In this document: piece by piece, positions 1 to 11,248 of the stretch
Layout of the letters: each line of letters opens with the position of its first letter
How positions within the stretch are numbered: the first letter of the stretch is position 1
Assembly (NCBI RefSeq): GCF_013408925.1
Contig: NZ_JACCAB010000001.1
Span: forward strand, 3,038,001 to 3,102,000
Direction of reading: 5' to 3'
Length of the DNA: 64,000 nt
Source: Pedococcus badiiscoriae
GTDB taxonomy: Bacteria; Actinomycetota; Actinomycetes; Actinomycetales; Dermatophilaceae
The notes under the pieces: model-generated
Database searches by the model: none
Told to the model about the DNA's origin: nothing
The model's input: only the letters and a program-made list of their open reading frames with translations
Program-made: the position numbers and the translations under genes

Positions 1-644
1 CCCTCCTGGGTCCGCAGGTCGAGGTCCGGCGGGTGGCTGCCCGTCCGCAGTCTCGACACGGCGTCGTCGATGAAGCGGTGCAGCACCTCGGGCTCGACAT
101 CGGTGAAGGAGAACCCGTCGTCGAGGTCGACGTGGTGGTAGACGACCTCGCGAAGCCGCATGAACGGCAGTGCCCGCGGCGAGATCTTCATGCCCCCGCG
201 CATCTCGACCTCGTCGACGGCGAGCGGACCGCCGAGGGCTGCCAGCGGCGGGGCGAGCGCGGCCGCGGTACTGCGCAGGTCATCGGCGAAGACGCCAGCG
301 GGTCGGTGGTCGCCGGCCGAGGCCGGCCCGGCCCGCAGGGCGCCCTCCTCGATCTCGGCGTCGCGCGCCGCGGTGCCACCCGGGTACATCTCCCGGGGCT
401 GTCCGTCGAGCGCCCACTCGGCCAGTCGCCGGATCGCGTCCGCGTTCCGGGCCACGTGGCTCAGGACGTGGGCGCGGCTCCAGCCCTCGCACAGCGACGG
501 CGCCCGGACGTCGGTCAGGTGGGTGGCGTGGTCCACCAGCAGCTCGGTATGCCGTGCCACCGCCCTGAGGTCCGCATCGAGGCCGGGACGCGGTCTCGGG
601 GCACCGCCTGATCCAGCTCCGGCCTTGCCGGCGTCCTCGGTCAC
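1..644 (-). CDS. Maleylpyruvate isomerase family protein (MDMPI/DinB fold), 3' end off window
   Basis: About 214 residues are present and the C-terminus lies beyond the left edge. The start is GTG at 644-642, overlapping the stop of the upstream GH15 gene as GTGA, with GGAGGAG about 7 nt upstream. The N-terminal four-helix region carries LCEGWSRAHVLSHVARNADA (about residues 52-71), and a later segment carries VVYHHVDLDDGF. This is the pattern of mycothiol-dependent maleylpyruvate isomerase-like proteins, in which His and Glu/Asp side chains bind a divalent metal. Members act in gentisate breakdown or in other mycothiol-dependent reactions, and no catabolic neighbours are visible here, so the substrate is unknown. 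The coupled start implies co-transcription with the GH15 gene. The frame shows high GC at third positions. The family call is fairly secure; the reaction is not. Confidence 0.72.
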   Translation of the reverse strand, partial: MTEDAGKAGAGSGGAPRPRPGLDADLRAVARHTELLVDHATHLTDVRAPSLCEGWSRAHVLSHVARNADAIRRLAEWALDGQPREMYPGGTAARDAEIEEGALRAGPASAGDHRPAGVFADDLRSTAAALAPPLAALGGPLAVDEVEMRGGMKISPRALPFMRLREVVYHHVDLDDGFSFTDVEPEVLHRFIDDAVSRLRTGSHPPDLDLRTQE

Positions 645-2455
645 GGCAGCTCTCCTCCGGGGGTTGCGGCGCCTTTCCGTTCGGCCTCGGCGAGCGCGTG
701 GGCCGCGCCGATGAAGGTGAGGTGGGAGAACGCCTGCGGGAAGTTTCCCACCATCCGCCCGCCATGGGGGTCGTACTCCTCGGAGATGAGGCCCACGTCG
801 TTGAACAGCAGCACCAACCGGTCCATCAGCTCCCGGGCCTTCTCGACCTGGCCGCAGACGGCATACGCACTCACCAGCCACCATGAGCAGGCCAGGAACG
901 GGTGCTCGTCGCCCGCGAGTCCGTCCACGCCGGTCTCGGTGCGGTAGCGCAGCAGGAAGCCGCCGCGCATCAGGTCCGCCTCGATGGCCGCGACCGTGCC
1001 GATGACCCGCGGGTCATCGGGCGGGAGGAACCCGACGAGGGGGATGAGCAGCAGCGAGGCATCGACCTCGGTGGTGTCGTAGTGCTGGGTGAAGGTGTTG
1101 CGCTCGGCATTGAAGCCCTTGCTGAGGATCTCGTCGCGGACCTGGTCCCGTAGGTCCCGCCACCGCTCGACGGGACCGTCGAGGCCCCACTTCTCGACTC
1201 CTCGGACCGCCCGGTCGAACGCCGCCCACACCATGACGCGTGAGTGCGTGAAGTGGCGCAGCGGACCGCGGATCTCCCACAGCCCGTTGTCCGGCTCCTG
1301 CCAGTGACGGGCCAGGTTCTGGACCAGGGCGCGCTGCATCGACCACGACTGGGTCGACACCTCGAGTCCCTTCGCGCGGGCTTCGTCGAGCGCGATCATG
1401 ACCTCGCCGAGGACGTCGGACTGCCGCTGGTCGACGGCACCGTTCCCGATCCGGACGGGGGCCGACCCGGCATACCCGGGCAGGTGGTCGAGGGTGCGCT
1501 CGGGAAGGCGACGAGACCCGTTGATGGTGTACATGATCTGCAGGTCCTCGGGGTCGCCGGCGACGGCGCGCAGCAGCCAGTTGCGCCAGAGCCTGGCCTC
1601 GTCGACGTAGCCCGACGCCAGCAGCGCCTCCAGGGTGAGGGAGGCGTCGCGCAGCCAGCAGTAGCGGTAGTCCCAGTTGCGCTCGCCGCCGAAGTCCTCG
1701 GGCAGGCTCGTCGTCGGCGCCGCCACGATCCCCCCGAAGCGCGAGTGGGTCATCGCGCGCAGGGTCAGCAGCGACCTCATGACGAGCTCGCGGTAGGGGC
1801 CCTCGTAGTCGCACTGCGCCGCCCACTCGTTCGAGGCCCTGATGGTCTCGGCGATCCTCGAGTCGATGTCCAGGGGCGGTGGGACCTGCTCGTAGGAGGG
1901 GAACCAGGTCGTCGAGAAGGTGTAGGTCTGCCCGGCCTCGACCTCGAACTCGTCGACGTGGCGCCCGCCGCGGGCGCGGGGGAGCCGGCTGCCGCGCAGC
2001 ACGAGCATGTCCGGCCCCGCGACAGCGGTGATCACGTCGCCGTCGAGGCGGTGGCCCGTGCTGTGCGAGACCCACGGTCGCACCTTGCCGTAGTCGAAGC
2101 GGACCACCCACTCGTGCTGCATGGTGACCGTTCCGTGCAGGCCCTGCACGCTGCGGACGATGTCGGCCCGTCCGTCGCCGAGCGGCATCAGGTCGAGCAC
2201 CTTCACCGCGCCGGTGTCGGTCTCGTGGATCGTCTCCAGCACGAACGAGTTCTCGACGTACTTGCGGGTGCTCGTGGTCTGCCCCACAGGACCCAGGAGC
2301 CAGCGGCCGTGGTCGGGCGTGCCGAGCAGCGCGGCGAAGCAGGCGGACGAGTCGAAGCGCGGCAGGCACAGCCAGTCGATCGACCCCGCACGGCTCACGA
2401 GGGCGGCGGTCTCGGTGTCCCCGAGGACGGCATACTCCTCGATCGGCGTCGTCAT
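641..2455 (-). CDS. Glycoside hydrolase family 15 protein (trehalase/glucoamylase-like)
   Basis: 604 residues. The N-terminal beta-sandwich begins with a [20 protein letters not shown] segment, typical of the actinobacterial trehalase-like GH15 group. The (alpha/alpha)6 barrel follows, with [20 protein letters not shown] at about residues 258-277 and the C-terminal [20 protein letters not shown] segment (about 555-580), where the family's second catalytic glutamate lies. No signal peptide is visible, so it is cytoplasmic. Characterised relatives hydrolyse trehalose, others glucans; the sequence alone does not settle the substrate. The ATG at 2455 lies 6 nt after a TACGCT -10 box with no ribosome site, which suggests a leaderless mRNA. 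The maleylpyruvate isomerase-like gene follows with a 4-nt overlap. Confidence 0.85.
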   Translation of the reverse strand: MTTPIEEYAVLGDTETAALVSRAGSIDWLCLPRFDSSACFAALLGTPDHGRWLLGPVGQTTSTRKYVENSFVLETIHETDTGAVKVLDLMPLGDGRADIVRSVQGLHGTVTMQHEWVVRFDYGKVRPWVSHSTGHRLDGDVITAVAGPDMLVLRGSRLPRARGGRHVDEFEVEAGQTYTFSTTWFPSYEQVPPPLDIDSRIAETIRASNEWAAQCDYEGPYRELVMRSLLTLRAMTHSRFGGIVAAPTTSLPEDFGGERNWDYRYCWLRDASLTLEALLASGYVDEARLWRNWLLRAVAGDPEDLQIMYTINGSRRLPERTLDHLPGYAGSAPVRIGNGAVDQRQSDVLGEVMIALDEARAKGLEVSTQSWSMQRALVQNLARHWQEPDNGLWEIRGPLRHFTHSRVMVWAAFDRAVRGVEKWGLDGPVERWRDLRDQVRDEILSKGFNAERNTFTQHYDTTEVDASLLLIPLVGFLPPDDPRVIGTVAAIEADLMRGGFLLRYRTETGVDGLAGDEHPFLACSWWLVSAYAVCGQVEKARELMDRLVLLFNDVGLISEEYDPHGGRMVGNFPQAFSHLTFIGAAHALAEAERKGAATPGGELP

Positions 2456-2461
2456 GGCGTG

Positions 2462-2467
2462 AGCGTA
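2462..2467 (-). promoter_or_regulatory. -10 box TACGCT of GH15 gene (leaderless)
   Basis: TACGCT on the minus strand is followed by 6 nt (CACGCC) and the ATG at 2455. No purine-rich ribosome site fits between them. A convincing -35 box was not found. Confidence 0.5.
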
Positions 2468-2485
2468 TTCGTTCCGGGGCCCAGG

Positions 2486-2525
2486 GGCAGGGTTCAGGGC
2501 CGGGTTCAGGGGCAGGGTTCAGGGG
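2486..2525. repeat. Tandem GGGTTCAGGG-type repeat spanning a stop codon
   Basis: About three imperfect copies of GGGTTCAGGG (near 2490, 2502 and 2515) lie between the GH15 promoter and the lipoprotein gene. The leftmost codons of the lipoprotein gene, including its TGA (2521-2519), are the last unit. This looks like slippage duplication of the gene's 3' end. Confidence 0.6.
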
Positions 2526-3703
2526 CGCGTCCGCCAGAGGGTGCCGACGCCCGCGCTGTCGCGCGTCACGAGCCAGACCTCCTGTCCGTGGGCCACCCAC
2601 GAGACCGGCTCGCCGGTCGGCGGGCCTGCTCGCGTCGACCAGGTCTCCCCACGCCGGGTGAGCAGCTGGCTTCCGCCCTGCACGGGCACCATGACGAGGT
2701 CACGGTCGCCCAAGGCAAGGGGGGCGAGGGCGCGCCCGTTGTCCGGGAGGGTGGGAGTCGGTATGCCGGCCAGCCGGCGCGCGCTGGTGCCGTGCAGCTC
2801 CCACGCGCACAGGCGGCCCCCGACGGCTCCCACGACGAGGCACCGGGCCGGGCTGCAGGTGGCCGCGTGGGCCTCGCTGGGGGCGGTGCCCGGCTGCCGG
2901 GGCAGGTCGACCCGCGACCACGGGGCGCCCGCGGCCGTCGTGGTCCAGACGGCGGGGTCGACCCGGATGGCGCCGGGCTGGAGCCGGGTCACCGAGCCGG
3001 ACAGGATCAGCCCGGACCCGTCACCGGCGATGGCTCCGGCGGAGACGAGCTCGTGCGACGTGCTGCCCAGTGCCGTGCCGGTGGAGGACTGTCGCCTCCA
3101 CCGGGCGCCGGTGCGCAGCCAGGTGGCGATGTCGAGGCCGGTGCGGTCGCTCTGCCACGCACCGAGCACGACGGGTTCGGAGCCGGCGAAGGCGATGCCG
3201 ACGAGGTCGCCGGCTCCCCAGCTGCCGAACACCCCGAAGGGCTGCTCCTGCTCGGCCAGCCCACTGCTCGTGCCCGACCACGTGGACCAGCGGTAGTTGC
3301 CGTGGGCCCCTCCCCGGGCTCCTCCCACGGCCTCCACGACGCTGCCGTGGACTGCCAGGGAGAACCACCTGGCCTCGAACGCGTACGGAGACCGTGGCGA
3401 CAGCGGGACCGGGCGCAGGCTCGCAGGGTCCCTGCCCCGCAGCAGCCGCGGGTGAGGGCGGCCCGTGGCGTAGGCCCCGACCAGGACCTGGTCTCCCTGC
3501 GTGGCGAGGGTCACGGCGCTGAGGCCGTCCGGGAGGCTGAGGCGCTCCCAGGCCAGCGGAGCCGCCGCGAGCGCCCCGCCCGTGCTGGCGGGCTTCGCCG
3601 GGGAGGTGCAGCCGGTGCTGACCGCCAGGGTCAGCAGCATGGCCAGCACGACGGCTCGGACGGGTCCCACGACGCGCCCTGTGTGTCCCCTTGGCTCGGC
3701 CAC
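2519..3703 (-). CDS. Hypothetical secreted lipoprotein
   Basis: 394 residues from the GTG at 3703. That start lies 7 nt after a TACCGT -10 box; another in-frame GTG at 3712 overlaps the box and is less likely. A signal peptide (about residues 10-33) has a run [18 protein letters not shown] whose Cys is a plausible lipidation site, so the mature protein should be anchored outside the membrane. The mature part is Gly/Ser/Trp-rich with repeated short segments such as [16 protein letters not shown] and [17 protein letters not shown] spaced along its length. This resembles beta-propeller blades, but that is only an impression. No catalytic motif was recognised. It is divergent from uvrA and its function is unknown. 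Confidence 0.7.
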   Translation of the reverse strand: MAEPRGHTGRVVGPVRAVVLAMLLTLAVSTGCTSPAKPASTGGALAAAPLAWERLSLPDGLSAVTLATQGDQVLVGAYATGRPHPRLLRGRDPASLRPVPLSPRSPYAFEARWFSLAVHGSVVEAVGGARGGAHGNYRWSTWSGTSSGLAEQEQPFGVFGSWGAGDLVGIAFAGSEPVVLGAWQSDRTGLDIATWLRTGARWRRQSSTGTALGSTSHELVSAGAIAGDGSGLILSGSVTRLQPGAIRVDPAVWTTTAAGAPWSRVDLPRQPGTAPSEAHAATCSPARCLVVGAVGGRLCAWELHGTSARRLAGIPTPTLPDNGRALAPLALGDRDLVMVPVQGGSQLLTRRGETWSTRAGPPTGEPVSWVAHGQEVWLVTRDSAGVGTLWRTRP

Positions 3704-3710
3704 AGTCGTC

Positions 3711-3716
3711 ACGGTA
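3711..3716 (-). promoter_or_regulatory. -10 box TACCGT of lipoprotein gene (leaderless)
   Basis: TACCGT on the minus strand, then 7 nt (GACGACT), then GTG at 3703-3701. It lies only about 46 nt from the facing uvrA -10 box, so both promoters share a very short spacer. Confidence 0.5.
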
Positions 3717-3762
3717 GCTGCCGCGGCCCGTGGGTGGGGCGGGGGTTGTCGGTGCGGACACC

Positions 3763-3768
3763 TACCAT
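3763..3768 (+). promoter_or_regulatory. -10 box TACCAT of uvrA (leaderless)
   Basis: TACCAT is followed by 7 nt and GTG at 3776. An ATG at 3767 overlaps the box itself and has no ribosome site, so GTG is preferred. I saw no GAAC-N4-GTTC LexA box nearby. Confidence 0.55.
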
Positions 3769-3775
3769 GGAGCCC

Positions 3776-6823
<3,048 letters not shown>

Positions 6824-6824
6824 G

Positions 6825-6863
6825 CTGCGAAGGGCCCCGGATCAGCTCCGGGGCCCTTCGCAG
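6825..6863. terminator. Bidirectional hairpin terminator between uvrA and livF
   Basis: A perfect 17-bp stem starts 2 nt after the uvrA stop: CTGCGAAGGGCCCCGGA, loop TCAGC, then its complement. No T-run follows on either side. It sits between convergent genes and could serve both. Confidence 0.8.
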
Positions 6864-6903
6864 TCGGTGCTCACGCGACACGCGTCATGGAGCACTCCGT
6901 GGG

Positions 6904-7617
6904 TCAGTCCTCGCCGAGATAGGCCTTGCGGACGTCGTCGCTGGCGAGCAGCTCCTTGCCGGTCCCGGAGAGGACGATCTTTCCCACCTCGAGGACGTAC
7001 CCCTGGTTGGCCCGGTTGAGCGCGGCCTGGGCGTTCTGCTCCACGAGCAGGATGGTGGTGCCCTGCTGCTTGAGCGTGGTCACCGTGGTCATGATGCGCT
7101 TCATCATGATGGGGGACAGGCCCATGGACGGCTCGTCGAGCATGAGCAGCTTGGGGCGGCTCATCATGGCCCGGCCCATCGCGAGCATCTGCTGCTCACC
7201 ACCGGAGAAGGTGCCAGCCGGCTGGTTGCTGCGCTCGCCCAGGATAGGGAACAGGTCGTAGGCGGCCTTGAGGTCCTTCTTGACGTCGCCGTCGCGCCGC
7301 GAGAAGGCCCCCAGCATGAGGTTCTGCTCGACCGTCAGGCGCGGGAAGATCCGGCGTCCTTCGGGGGAGTGGGCGAGCCCGAGCGAGACGATCGAGTGTG
7401 CCGCCATGTCGTCGATCCGCTTGCCCTGGAAGCGGATCGAGCCGCTCGTCGGGCGCAGCAGACCCGAGATGGTCCGCAGCGTGGTCGTCTTGCCGGCGCC
7501 GTTCGTGCCGATCAGGGTGACCACCTCGCCCTCCTGGACCGAGAAGGTGATGCCCTTGACGGCCTTGATCTTGCCGTACGAGACGACGAGGTCCTTGACC
7601 TCCAGCATGGCGCTCAC
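6904..7617 (-). CDS. livF: Branched-chain amino acid ABC transporter ATPase LivF
   Basis: 237 residues. It is one of the two cytoplasmic ATPases that power uptake of leucine, isoleucine and valine (or related amides or short acids) through LivH/LivM. Walker A GTNGAGKTTTLRT is near residue 37, signature FSGGEQQMLAMGRAMMSRP near 135 and Walker B LLMLDEPSMGLSP near 157. The length is normal. The start ATG overlaps the livG stop by 4 nt, and it is the last gene of the leftward livJHMGF operon. A second in-frame ATG three codons later is also possible. Substrate range in this family cannot be read from the ATPase. Confidence 0.95.
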   Translation of the reverse strand: MSAMLEVKDLVVSYGKIKAVKGITFSVQEGEVVTLIGTNGAGKTTTLRTISGLLRPTSGSIRFQGKRIDDMAAHSIVSLGLAHSPEGRRIFPRLTVEQNLMLGAFSRRDGDVKKDLKAAYDLFPILGERSNQPAGTFSGGEQQMLAMGRAMMSRPKLLMLDEPSMGLSPIMMKRIMTTVTTLKQQGTTILLVEQNAQAALNRANQGYVLEVGKIVLSGTGKELLASDDVRKAYLGED

Positions 7618-8489
7618 TCGGACACCTCCGTGGTCGTGGCGGGGCCCAGATCGGACGACTCGTCACTCTCGTCACTCTCGTCGTCGTCTCCGCCCCCGAT
7701 GTAGGCCTCGATGACCCGAGGGTCCGACTGGACCTCGGCGGGGGTGCCCTCGACGAGCACCTCGCCGCGCACCAGGCACAGCACGCGGTCGCAGAGGTTG
7801 AAGATGAACCGCATGTCGTGCTCGATGACGACGACCGCCAGGCCACTGTCCCTGATCTTGAAGATCAGGTCGCTGGCCTGCCGGGTCTCCTGCGGGTTCA
7901 TCCCGGCTGTCGGCTCGTCGAGCAGGATGAGCTTGGGGTCCGTGGCCAGGGCGCGGGCGATCTCGAGCCGACGCTGGTCGCCGTACGGCATGTTGCGCGC
8001 GAGGTGCTCGGCGGACTTGCCGAGACCCACGAAGTCCAGCAGCTCCTGGGCCCGTGCCCGGGTCTCGGCCTCCTCCCTGCGGAACTTGGGTCCGCGCAGG
8101 ATCGAGGTGAGGGCCATCGAGCTCGTGCGGCAGTACCGGCCCACCATGACGTTCTCGAGCGCAGTCATGTTGGCGAACAGGCGGATGTTCTGGAACGTGC
8201 GCGCCATACCCGCGATGACGACGGCGCGGGGACGCGGCGGGATCACCGATCCCATCAACGTCACCTCGCCCTCGGTCGGCTTGTAGAGGCCCGTCAGGCA
8301 GTTGAAGAAGGTCGTCTTGCCGGCGCCGTTGGGGCCGATCAGACCGACGATCTCGCCCTCGTTGACGGTCATGTCGACGTCCTTGACCGCGGTGAGGCCG
8401 CCGAAGCGCATCGTGACGCCCCGGGCCTGCAGGATGGGGGCTCCGTGCGATGCCGCGGCGACGGGTGTGGTGGTGTCGGTGACGGTCAT
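7614..8489 (-). CDS. livG: Branched-chain amino acid ABC transporter ATPase LivG
   Basis: 291 residues, partner ATPase of LivF. Walker A GPNGAGKTTFFNCLTG is near residue 52, followed by the Q-loop segment GMARTFQNIRLF, the signature variant MPYGDQRRLEIARAL and Walker B LILLDEPTAGMNP. A family-typical segment IEHDMRFIFNLCDRVLCL follows. The last 30 residues form an acidic tail (DDDESDESDESSD) encoded by short tandem repeats, longer than usual for LivG. The gene overlaps livM and livF by 4 nt at both ends, which points to translational coupling. Confidence 0.95.
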   Translation of the reverse strand: MTVTDTTTPVAAASHGAPILQARGVTMRFGGLTAVKDVDMTVNEGEIVGLIGPNGAGKTTFFNCLTGLYKPTEGEVTLMGSVIPPRPRAVVIAGMARTFQNIRLFANMTALENVMVGRYCRTSSMALTSILRGPKFRREEAETRARAQELLDFVGLGKSAEHLARNMPYGDQRRLEIARALATDPKLILLDEPTAGMNPQETRQASDLIFKIRDSGLAVVVIEHDMRFIFNLCDRVLCLVRGEVLVEGTPAEVQSDPRVIEAYIGGGDDDESDESDESSDLGPATTTEVSE

Positions 8490-10222
8490 GCCGTGGCTCC
8501 CTGCTCCTCGAGATGGACTTCCTCGATGCGTTCAGCCAGCCCCTCGTCCTCTTCGTGGAACTCCAGCTTGCGCCGTTGGCTCGCGACCAGGCCCTCGGGA
8601 CGGAAGCGCATCATCAGGACCAGCAGGAGGCCGAAGATAAGCAGTCGGTAGTCGGCGACGAACCGCAGCTTCTCGGGGAGCAGCTTGAGGATCGTGGCAC
8701 CGACGAGGACACCGGCGACGGTGCCCATGCCGCCGAGCACGATGGCGGCGAGCAGGAAGGCCGACTCCAGGAAGACGTACTGGTCAGGGCTGACCGACAC
8801 GTCGTGGTGCGCCTTGACGGTCCCGGCCATGCCGGCGAGGAACGCCCCACCGGCGAAGGCGAACAGCTTGAGGCCGAACACGTTGACGCCCATCGCCTCG
8901 GCCGCCTTCTCGTCCTCACGGATGGCGACCCAGCCACGGCCGATGCGGCTGTTGTTGAGGCGCGAGAAGATGGTGATGATGACGGCGGCGAGCACGAGCA
9001 GCAGGAAGTAGTAGTTCGCGAACCGACCGAGGGTGATGCCCAGGACGACGTGTGGCTGCCCGAAGTCGAACGAGCCGAGCTTGAGGTCGGGGATCGCGGG
9101 GATGCCGTTGGGCCCGTTGGTGAGGTCCGGACCGTTGTTGCCGTCCAGGTTGCCCATGGTGAGGCGGAAGATCTCACCGAAGGCCAGCGTCACGATGGCC
9201 AGGTAGTCGCCCGAGACGCGCAGGGTCGGCGAGCCGATGATGAGGCCGAGCGTCGCCGAGAACAGGGCACCGACCACCACGACGACGATGAACGGCGGCT
9301 TCCACCCGATCTGGGCGAACGTGGAGGTCGACAACGAGGCACCCACGTAGGCGCCGGCGCCGAGGAAGGCGATGTACCCGAGGTCGAGCAGGCCGGCCAG
9401 GCCCACGACGATGTTGAGGCCCAGCGCGGTGGCGGCGAAGATCAGCACCTGCGTGGCGATCGACATGTTCTCGTCGGAGCCACCCTGGGTGAAGGGGAAC
9501 AGGAACGCCACGACGAACGCACCGAGCATGAGCACCTGGCGGTTCTTCTGCGCGATGATCCCGATCCAGGTGAACACCCCGGACTTCGCGAGGGCGAACG
9601 CGACCGCCGCGAGCAGGACCAGGAAGAGCACGAAGCTGCCGCCGTCGGCGATGCCCAGGGCGTACGCGGCCCCGAACAGGACCAGCGCCATCATCACGAT
9701 GATCGTGCTGATCTCGACCCAGGACGACGTCTTGGCGAAGAGCGGGTCCTTGTGTGGCTCGGACACGAGCATGAGGCCGCCCGCGGCCATGGCCAGGCTG
9801 CCCAGCCACGAGACCCACCCGCCGGGGTTGATGTTGATCAACCCTCCGGCCTGGACGGCGATGAGGACCAGTGCGAGGGTCATGTAGCCCAGGGCTCCGA
9901 GGCCGAGCACACGCACGGCCGCGGCCGTGTCGACCCAGCTCCCGAGCCTGGTCAGCGGGCCCCGGTGGGCGAGCAGGAACACGAGCGTCACGAGCGCCAG
10001 GAGAATCATGCAGTTCTGCACGCCGCCCGGGTAGAAGTTGATGGAGAGGTCCCCGAGCACGTCGCTCGAGTAGCTCCAGGACAGGAAGCACCCAGCCACG
10101 GTCACGACGATCCCGGCCAGGGTGAGCGGCCACGCGACTGCGCTCCCGCGCCCCGGGAACCGTTCGAGGAGTGGGGTCTTCGGCTGCTCCTGGTCGACGA
10201 CGACCGGCGTCTCGGTGCTCAT
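8486..10222 (-). CDS. livM: Branched-chain amino acid ABC transporter permease LivM, long form
   Basis: 578 residues from the ATG at 10222, which overlaps the livH stop. The C-terminal 310 residues or so are a standard LivM permease, with GLNIVVGLAGLLDLGYIAFL and a cytoplasmic loop SRIGRGWVAIREDEKAAEAM that contacts the ATPase. The N-terminal 260 residues add several hydrophobic segments (for example WPLTLAGIVVTVAGCFL and VLGLGALGYMTLALVLIAVQ) and Gly-rich loops. E. coli LivM is about 425 residues, so this N-terminal domain is unusually long. A weakly conserved extra membrane domain is known in LivM families, and its role is unclear. The reading frame also continues upstream across livH, but that part is antisense-quality and was rejected. 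Confidence 0.9.
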   Translation of the reverse strand: MSTETPVVVDQEQPKTPLLERFPGRGSAVAWPLTLAGIVVTVAGCFLSWSYSSDVLGDLSINFYPGGVQNCMILLALVTLVFLLAHRGPLTRLGSWVDTAAAVRVLGLGALGYMTLALVLIAVQAGGLININPGGWVSWLGSLAMAAGGLMLVSEPHKDPLFAKTSSWVEISTIIVMMALVLFGAAYALGIADGGSFVLFLVLLAAVAFALAKSGVFTWIGIIAQKNRQVLMLGAFVVAFLFPFTQGGSDENMSIATQVLIFAATALGLNIVVGLAGLLDLGYIAFLGAGAYVGASLSTSTFAQIGWKPPFIVVVVVGALFSATLGLIIGSPTLRVSGDYLAIVTLAFGEIFRLTMGNLDGNNGPDLTNGPNGIPAIPDLKLGSFDFGQPHVVLGITLGRFANYYFLLLVLAAVIITIFSRLNNSRIGRGWVAIREDEKAAEAMGVNVFGLKLFAFAGGAFLAGMAGTVKAHHDVSVSPDQYVFLESAFLLAAIVLGGMGTVAGVLVGATILKLLPEKLRFVADYRLLIFGLLLVLMMRFRPEGLVASQRRKLEFHEEDEGLAERIEEVHLEEQGATA

Positions 10223-11142
10223 GCCCGGTCCACCACCCTGGCGCCGAGGAGGCCTTGTGGGCGGAAGACCAGGACGGCGATGAGGAGCGCGAACGCCCAC
10301 ACGTCCTTCCAGGCCGAACCGCCGAACTGGCCGGGGATGAACTGGGTCGCCATGGACTCGACGATCCCGAGCGCCAGGCCCCCGACGACGGCGCCCTGGA
10401 TGTTCCCGATGCCGCCGAGGACGGCCGCGGTGAAGGCCTTGAGTCCGGCGAGGAAGCCCATCCGGAAGTCGATGTTCGAGTTCAGCAGCCCCTGGGCCAC
10501 CCCGGCGATCGCGGCCAGCGCTGCACCCACGGCGAACGCGATCACGATGATGAGGTTGACGTTGATGCCCATCAGCTGGGCCGTGTCGGGGTCCTGGGAG
10601 ACCGCCTGCATGCCCTGCCCGAACTTCGTGCGGTTGACGAAGTACCAGAGCAAGGCCGCACACATGAGAAGCGCCCCGACGGTGAAGACCGCGGCGCGCT
10701 GGATGGTCAGGCCCCCGATGTTGAGAGCCGAGCCGGTGACGACGTCGATCTCGGGGAAGGGGAGCTTGCTCTTGGCGCCGGGGTAGAACAGCCGGATCGC
10801 CTCCTGGAGGAAGACCGAGATGCCGATGGCCGTGATGAGCGGTGCGAGGCGTGGCGCATTGCGCAGGGGCCGGTAGGCGATCCGCTCCATGAGGACCGCC
10901 GTGAGCACGGAGGCAACCATGGCGCCGATGACCATCAGCGGCAGGACCCACAAGGAGGAGCTGCCCTTGAAGAGCACCGTCCACGTGGCCAGGGCACCGA
11001 ACGCACCGATCATGAAGACCTCGCCATGGGCGAAGTTGATCAGCTGGACGATGCCGTAGACCACGGTGTACCCGACGGCAATGAGGGCGTACAACGACCC
11101 CAGCGTCAGGCCGTTCACGATCTGTTGCAGGAACTCAGTCAT
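10219..11142 (-). CDS. livH: Branched-chain amino acid ABC transporter permease LivH
   Basis: 307 residues, a membrane permease with about eight hydrophobic segments. The first is GLTLGSLYALIAVGYTVVYG, followed by the family motif INFAHGEVFMIGAF near residue 36. Later segments GVAQGLLNSNIDFRMGF and GGIGNIQGAVVGGLALGIVE are typical LivH. The start is ATG at 11142 with GGAAAG 8 nt upstream. An in-frame extension to 11340 runs through the intergenic hairpin and has no support. It pairs with LivM to form the transport channel. Confidence 0.94.
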   Translation of the reverse strand: MTEFLQQIVNGLTLGSLYALIAVGYTVVYGIVQLINFAHGEVFMIGAFGALATWTVLFKGSSSLWVLPLMVIGAMVASVLTAVLMERIAYRPLRNAPRLAPLITAIGISVFLQEAIRLFYPGAKSKLPFPEIDVVTGSALNIGGLTIQRAAVFTVGALLMCAALLWYFVNRTKFGQGMQAVSQDPDTAQLMGINVNLIIVIAFAVGAALAAIAGVAQGLLNSNIDFRMGFLAGLKAFTAAVLGGIGNIQGAVVGGLALGIVESMATQFIPGQFGGSAWKDVWAFALLIAVLVFRPQGLLGARVVDRA

Positions 11143-11186
11143 CGCTCTTTCCGGCCACCTCTCCGTGTCGAAAGCTGCTGCCACAT

Positions 11187-11222
11187 TCAAGCAGGGACGG
11201 GCATCCGCCCGCCCCTGCTTGA
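11187..11222 (-). terminator. Hairpin between livJ and livH (attenuator-like)
   Basis: An inverted repeat of about 16 bp with one mismatch: TCAAGCAGGGACGGGC, loop ATCC, GCCCGCCCCTGCTTGA. There is no T-run. It lies after the binding-protein gene and before the permeases, where partial termination or mRNA stabilisation commonly makes the binding protein more abundant. Confidence 0.65.
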
Positions 11223-11248
11223 TGCTGATTTCTTGGATCAGTCCAGCG

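Noticed and set aside
1244..3775. Open frame continuing uvrA upstream for over 800 codons
   Set aside because: It runs antisense through the GH15 and lipoprotein genes, has Gly/Arg/Val-biased shadow composition and no family features until the uvrA start.
8513..10786. Rightward 757-codon open frame opposite livM/livH
   Set aside because: Composition is Asp/His/Glu/Arg shadow of the permease genes; membrane-protein coding on the other strand is clear.
10223..10984. Extended N-terminus of LivM to 832 residues
   Set aside because: The extra part is a frame-shifted copy of livH and carries no permease features; ATG 10222 overlaps the livH stop like the other junctions.
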